Shown here: in pieces, positions 32,981 through 35,510 of the stretch
Layout of the letters: each line of letters begins with the position of its first letter
Numbering within the stretch: the first letter of the stretch is position 1
Source of the DNA: Aporhodopirellula sallentina SM41
GTDB taxonomy: Bacteria; Planctomycetota; Planctomycetia; Pirellulales; Pirellulaceae
Length of the DNA: 35,510 nt
Assembly: GCF_000346505.1 (NCBI RefSeq)
Contig: NZ_ANOH01000370.1
Span: forward strand, 1 to 35,510
Reading direction: 5' to 3'
The notes under the pieces: model-generated
Told to the model about the DNA's origin: nothing
The model's database searches: none
What the model saw: the letters and a program-made list of their open reading frames with translations, nothing else
Translations under genes and position numbers: made by a program

Positions 32981-33018
32981 GCACCGGTTTACCGTTGATG
33001 GCTCAACGGTTGTGGTGC
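32981..33018 (-). other. Stem-loop just after the RRM gene
   Basis: ACCGTTGA (32991-32998), loop TGGC, TCAACGGT (33003-33010), extended by GCACC/GGTGC (32981-32985 with 33014-33018). It begins about 16 bases past the stop of the RRM gene on the - strand. There is no T run, so it may stabilise the 3' end rather than terminate. Confidence 0.55.
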
Positions 33019-33033
33019 CCGGATCGGTGGATC

Positions 33034-33426
33034 CTAGTAACGGTCGCCGCCGCGTCCGCCACCGCCTCCGCCGTAACCGCCGCCGCCACCACCACCGTAG
33101 CCGCCGCGACCACCGCCGCCACCGCCACCGTAGCCGCCACGTCCACCTCCGCCGCCGCCACCGCCGCCACCACCGCGTGGGGCACGAGGACGAGCTTCGT
33201 TTACAGTCACATTACGACCGCTGATCGCTTGACCATCCAGATTTTCGATCGCGTCTTTTGCACCGTCAGCGTCTGACATTTCGACAAACGCGAAACCACG
33301 ACTGCGACCGGTTTCCCGATCCATGATGATGTTGACAGTCGACACTTCGCCGTACTGCTCAAACGCTCCCCGAAGATCGTCTTCGGTCGCCGAGAACGCC
33401 AAGTTCCCTACATAAATATTCGTCAC
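33034..33426 (-). CDS. Glycine-rich RRM RNA-binding protein
   Basis: From GTG 33426 the product has 130 residues. Residues 1-80 form one RNA recognition motif: RNP2 is IYVGNL, RNP1 is RGFAFVEM, with FEQYGEVSTVNIIMDRETGRS between them. From ~82 the chain is almost pure Gly with RGGYGGGG repeats and ends RGGDRY. This matches the small RRM proteins of cyanobacteria and planctomycetes, many cold-induced, which bind RNA and may act as chaperones; the tail resembles plant and animal glycine-rich RNA-binding proteins. GTG 33426 is chosen because MTNIYVGNLAF is where RRM similarity begins and AAGG lies about nine bases upstream; a TTG at 33453 would add nine residues. The tail may promote condensation. 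Confidence 0.9.
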   Translation of the reverse strand: MTNIYVGNLAFSATEDDLRGAFEQYGEVSTVNIIMDRETGRSRGFAFVEMSDADGAKDAIENLDGQAISGRNVTVNEARPRAPRGGGGGGGGGGGRGGYGGGGGGGRGGYGGGGGGGYGGGGGGRGGDRY

Positions 33427-33490
33427 AAAACTAACCTTACGAACCGTCACCAACGAGACAAAATGCCTCTCGCATTCCCGACGGAATCAC

Positions 33491-33505
33491 TGGAAAACGT
33501 TTCCA
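33491..33505. promoter_or_regulatory. Operator-like palindrome upstream of the RRM gene
   Basis: TGGAAA-ACG-TTTCCA is an inverted repeat with a 3-base centre, about 65 bases before the RRM start codon. Its form resembles LacI-family operators (AACGTTT core). No LacI-type gene is in the window. Confidence 0.35.
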
Positions 33506-33730
33506 AAACTCAATCACCGCCGAGAGTGTGGTGCTCAACTAGTTCGAAGCGTGAACCAAACCGATGCGCCAGTCAATGCCAAGAATGTTAAAAAGCCGCG
33601 GTTTGGAACGAATGGCATCTTGAACGGCCTCGACGCCGCGCCAACAATTCCCACCCGCAGGAGCTTTTCCTGTACCCTTGTGCATTGAACCGATTCCCAT
33701 CAGGGAACGTAGTCGGCAGCGGATGGGGTC

Positions 33731-33788
33731 GATATCGGCTCCAATCGACGTCGGCTCCGATCGACATCGGCTCCGATCGACGTCGGAT
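33731..33788. repeat. 16-bp tandem repeat, about 3.6 copies
   Basis: Units start at 33731, 33747, 33763 and 33779 (partial) with consensus GACRTCGGCTCCGATC. Copies two and three differ at one position. The period is not a multiple of three, which favours a non-coding role. Confidence 0.75.
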
Positions 33789-33943
33789 AGTGTCGCCATG
33801 GGTATGCCCCGCACTGCGGATGTTCCCACGAGCGTTACTTCCACTGGCGGCCCGTTTCTTCCAGCGACGGTTTCAGACGCCGACTCCGGACGTCTCCTCA
33901 TCGAGTAAACCTTTTCTCCCCTGCTCTCATCGAAAGAAAAACC

Positions 33944-34363
33944 ATGGATGAATTAGTCCAACTGATCACCGGACGCCTTGGCGTCGACTCGTCAATCGCC
34001 AACGCCGGACTCGGCAAACTGATGGCGTTGCTCAAAGACCAAGTCGGCGGCGATCTGTTCAGTCAAATCGCCGGTGCCGTCCCCGGTGCCGAAGAAGCCG
34101 CCTCGCAGGCCGCTGACGAGCCCGCTCCGGCCGCCGGCGGTGGACTTCTCGGGAAACTCTCCGGAATGGCCTCGGCCGCTCTCGGTGGCAACGCCGGCGG
34201 GGGCCTGGAAATGGCATCCGCTCTCGCGAGCACGGGCATCGATGCGGACAAACTAGGACCATTTGTCTCGACCGTCCTCGAATTTCTCAAAGAAAAACTT
34301 GGCGATGATGTCGTCGAACAAATCATGAGCAAACTGCCTATGCTGAAATCAGTGCTCGGCTAA
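33944..34363 (+). CDS. DUF2780-like small protein
   Basis: The 139-residue product begins MDELVQLITGRLGVDSSIANAGLGKLMALLKDQVGGDLFSQI. An Ala/Pro/Gly-rich linker (~48-95) follows, then a C-terminal helix pair (ADKLGPFVSTVLEFLKEKLGDD, VEQIMSKLPMLKSVLG). The layout resembles the DUF2780 (VcgC/VcgE) family of unknown function. There is no signal peptide. GAAAG lies about nine bases before the ATG. The terminator at 34402 suggests a one-gene transcript. Ala and Gly content is high, so chance similarity in the linker should be ignored. Confidence 0.75.
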   Translation: MDELVQLITGRLGVDSSIANAGLGKLMALLKDQVGGDLFSQIAGAVPGAEEAASQAADEPAPAAGGGLLGKLSGMASAALGGNAGGGLEMASALASTGIDADKLGPFVSTVLEFLKEKLGDDVVEQIMSKLPMLKSVLG

Positions 34364-34401
34364 TCTTCATCGAAGATTCAACGATCAGGAAACCGATTTT
34401 C

Positions 34402-34431
34402 GGGGCGACCTCATAGGTGGCCCCTTTTTTT
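34402..34431 (+). terminator. Intrinsic terminator of the DUF2780-like gene
   Basis: GGGGC-G-ACCT (34402-34411), loop CAT, AGGT-G-GCCCC (34415-34424) and then seven T (34425-34431). This is the clearest intrinsic terminator in the window, 39 bases after the stop codon. Confidence 0.9.
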
Positions 34432-34582
34432 GCGCCCACGTGGTCGTTTCCTGAAACGAAGAACTTATTCCAAAAACTCGTTGAACGAATTCGCCAACGG
34501 GCGTTAGCTCCGGTTGTGCAGTGCCAACCGCAGCGAGCGCCGATCGGCGGATGTGCTTTCGCAAAGTCTCAAAGCATTCGCT

Positions 34583-35510
34583 CTAATCATCGAGCTGTGT
34601 TGCCAAGGGAAAGACCAAACTGAACATCGCGGTTGCGAACATCAACATCGACGAAACGGTCAACGCCCCTGACAATTCGATCCGCCCGGCGACTTGGCCC
34701 CACACCAACGAGCCCAACGCCATCGAACCGGCCATCATCGTCAAATAGCACCCCATCCCGCGTGCTCGCAGACGCGGCGGCAAAGTGATTTGCGCGGTCG
34801 CGTTGAGCGTCGTCAGCGTCGCCATCCATCCGGCTCCCATCACCAACACCATCGGCAGCAACACCGACCAATGTGGCGAGCGGCTCATCACGAACAATCC
34901 CGACGCGAACACCGACATCGACGCCGCCACCAAACGATCCGATCCGAACCGATGTCGCAGTCTCGGCAGAACTGACGCGCCCAACACAGCCCCGGCGCCC
35001 ACCGCCGCAACCATGATCCCGAACCCGCGTGCGCCCCAACCGAGTTCCGTTTTGGCAAACAACGGCAACAACGACCAAAAGGCGCTGCCGGGTAAGACAA
35101 AGAATCCCACGCCGATCATCACGTGACGCATCACCCGGTGCAGCGCGACAAACCTCACTCCCTGTCGCATCGAAGCAATGAAAGATCGGCCTCGACTGCT
35201 CTCGGTGGTTTGCCGTTTCCACACGAACAACACTCCGACCACCGCGGCAAAGGTACACGCATTAATTGCGAACGTGCTCCAAATCCCCACCACCGCGATC
35301 AAGACACCACCAATCGCCGGGCCGAGCGTCCGAGCCAAATTGAAACTGATGCTGCCTAATCCCACCGCTCGCGAGATCTGACTCCGCGGAACCAATTCGG
35401 GAATCGCTGATTGCCACGTTGGCACATGCACTACCATGCCCAACCCCATCACAAAGGTCAGCCCGAGCAATCCCCACGCGGTGATCATTCCCGTCAACGT
35501 CAACGTTGCG
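34583..35510 (-). CDS. MFS transporter, C-terminal part (MFS_3/EntS-like)
   Basis: The frame is open from the right edge of the window to a stop at 34583, so the N-terminal part is missing; about 308 residues are visible. They contain roughly eight membrane helices and the half-way block WQSAIPELVPRSQISRAVGLGSISFNLARTLGPAIGGVLI. This is typical of the EntS/MFS_3 group (transmembrane secretion effectors, macrolide- and siderophore-type exporters). PRLRHRFGSDRLV marks the loop between helices in the second half. The substrate is unknown. It converges with the DUF2780-like gene. Confidence 0.85.
   Translation of the reverse strand, partial: ATLTLTGMITAWGLLGLTFVMGLGMVVHVPTWQSAIPELVPRSQISRAVGLGSISFNLARTLGPAIGGVLIAVVGIWSTFAINACTFAAVVGVLFVWKRQTTESSRGRSFIASMRQGVRFVALHRVMRHVMIGVGFFVLPGSAFWSLLPLFAKTELGWGARGFGIMVAAVGAGAVLGASVLPRLRHRFGSDRLVAASMSVFASGLFVMSRSPHWSVLLPMVLVMGAGWMATLTTLNATAQITLPPRLRARGMGCYLTMMAGSMALGSLVWGQVAGRIELSGALTVSSMLMFATAMFSLVFPLATQLDD

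Larger units (their letters stand above)
33427..33943. other. Divergent intergenic region with palindrome and tandem repeats
   Basis: It separates the RRM gene (-) from the DUF2780-like gene (+) and should hold both promoters. Visible items are the palindrome at 33491-33505 and the 16-bp repeats at 33731-33788. Open frames of 76-120 codons overlap here on both strands, but they cross a repeat whose period is not a multiple of three and show no recognisable content, so none is called. Confidence 0.45.

Noticed and set aside
33003-33276. Ala/Thr- or Arg/His-repeat + frames opposite the Gly-rich tail
   Set aside because: They are mirror readings of GGN-rich codons of the RRM protein tail.
33539-33908. 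Open frames of 120 codons (-) and 76-88 codons (+)
   Set aside because: They overlap each other and cross a 16-bp tandem repeat that breaks codon phase. I recognise no protein family and the start contexts are poor.

Overview
The window looks like chromosomal DNA of a planctomycete, most likely a member of the Pirellulaceae (Rhodopirellula and relatives). The basis is protein character rather than any database match: a Ser/Thr kinase with a long low-complexity tail and one membrane helix, a secreted DUF1080 protein, PQQ-type propeller repeats, a large lineage-style ABC-2 permease, a multihaem cytochrome cluster, a pilus inner-membrane cluster with a fused PilM/PilN-like protein, moderately high G+C, frequent 1- to 4-base stop/start overlaps and few clear Shine-Dalgarno sites. 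I see no rRNA, tRNA, CRISPR array, insertion sequence or phage gene.

Layout. 1-4838: the end of a PQQ-propeller gene (+), a small secreted monohaem cytochrome (-) with its own promoter and terminator, and a Ser/Thr protein kinase gene (-) that appears frameshifted at a run of six C. 4929-6667: mqnD (menaquinone by the futalosine route) coupled to dapB (lysine/diaminopimelate), both on -. 6786-9954: a HemX/CcsA-like membrane protein overlapping hemA, then a secreted DUF1080 protein (+). 10043-15490: a GntR/YtrA-type regulator, an ABC ATPase, a double-length ABC-2 permease and a companion membrane-anchored protein, all on - and mostly overlapping by ATGA.

15603-21572 (-): a tightly coupled four-gene redox unit. 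It encodes a protein with two cyclic-nucleotide-binding-like domains fused to a four-cluster ferredoxin, a cytochrome b-like membrane protein with two His pairs each spaced 14 residues, a membrane-anchored decahaem cytochrome c, and a small P-loop ATPase. A hairpin terminator closes the unit. This is the strongest candidate for an undescribed system: a sensor-gated electron conduit between the cytoplasm and the periplasm.

21763-26868 (-): a type IV pilus/type II secretion-like cluster (PilM-PilN fusion, PilO-like, secretin, PilP-like), with the last two in reversed order relative to classical pilMNOPQ. 27172-30529 (+): a secreted helical protein of unknown function, a zinc-ribbon membrane protein and an RlmN-family radical SAM enzyme, all overlapping. 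30974-32497 (+): a secreted HtrA/DegP-type protease with two PDZ domains. 32498-33943: repeat-rich DNA around a glycine-rich RRM protein (-), including a long imperfect hairpin and two sets of 15-16 bp tandem repeats. 33944-34363 (+): a DUF2780-like protein with a strong terminator. 34583-35510 (-): an MFS transporter running off the window.

All functional calls come from motifs and general family knowledge. Start codons were chosen by overlap with the upstream gene, signal-peptide position or codon type, and are less certain than stop codons.
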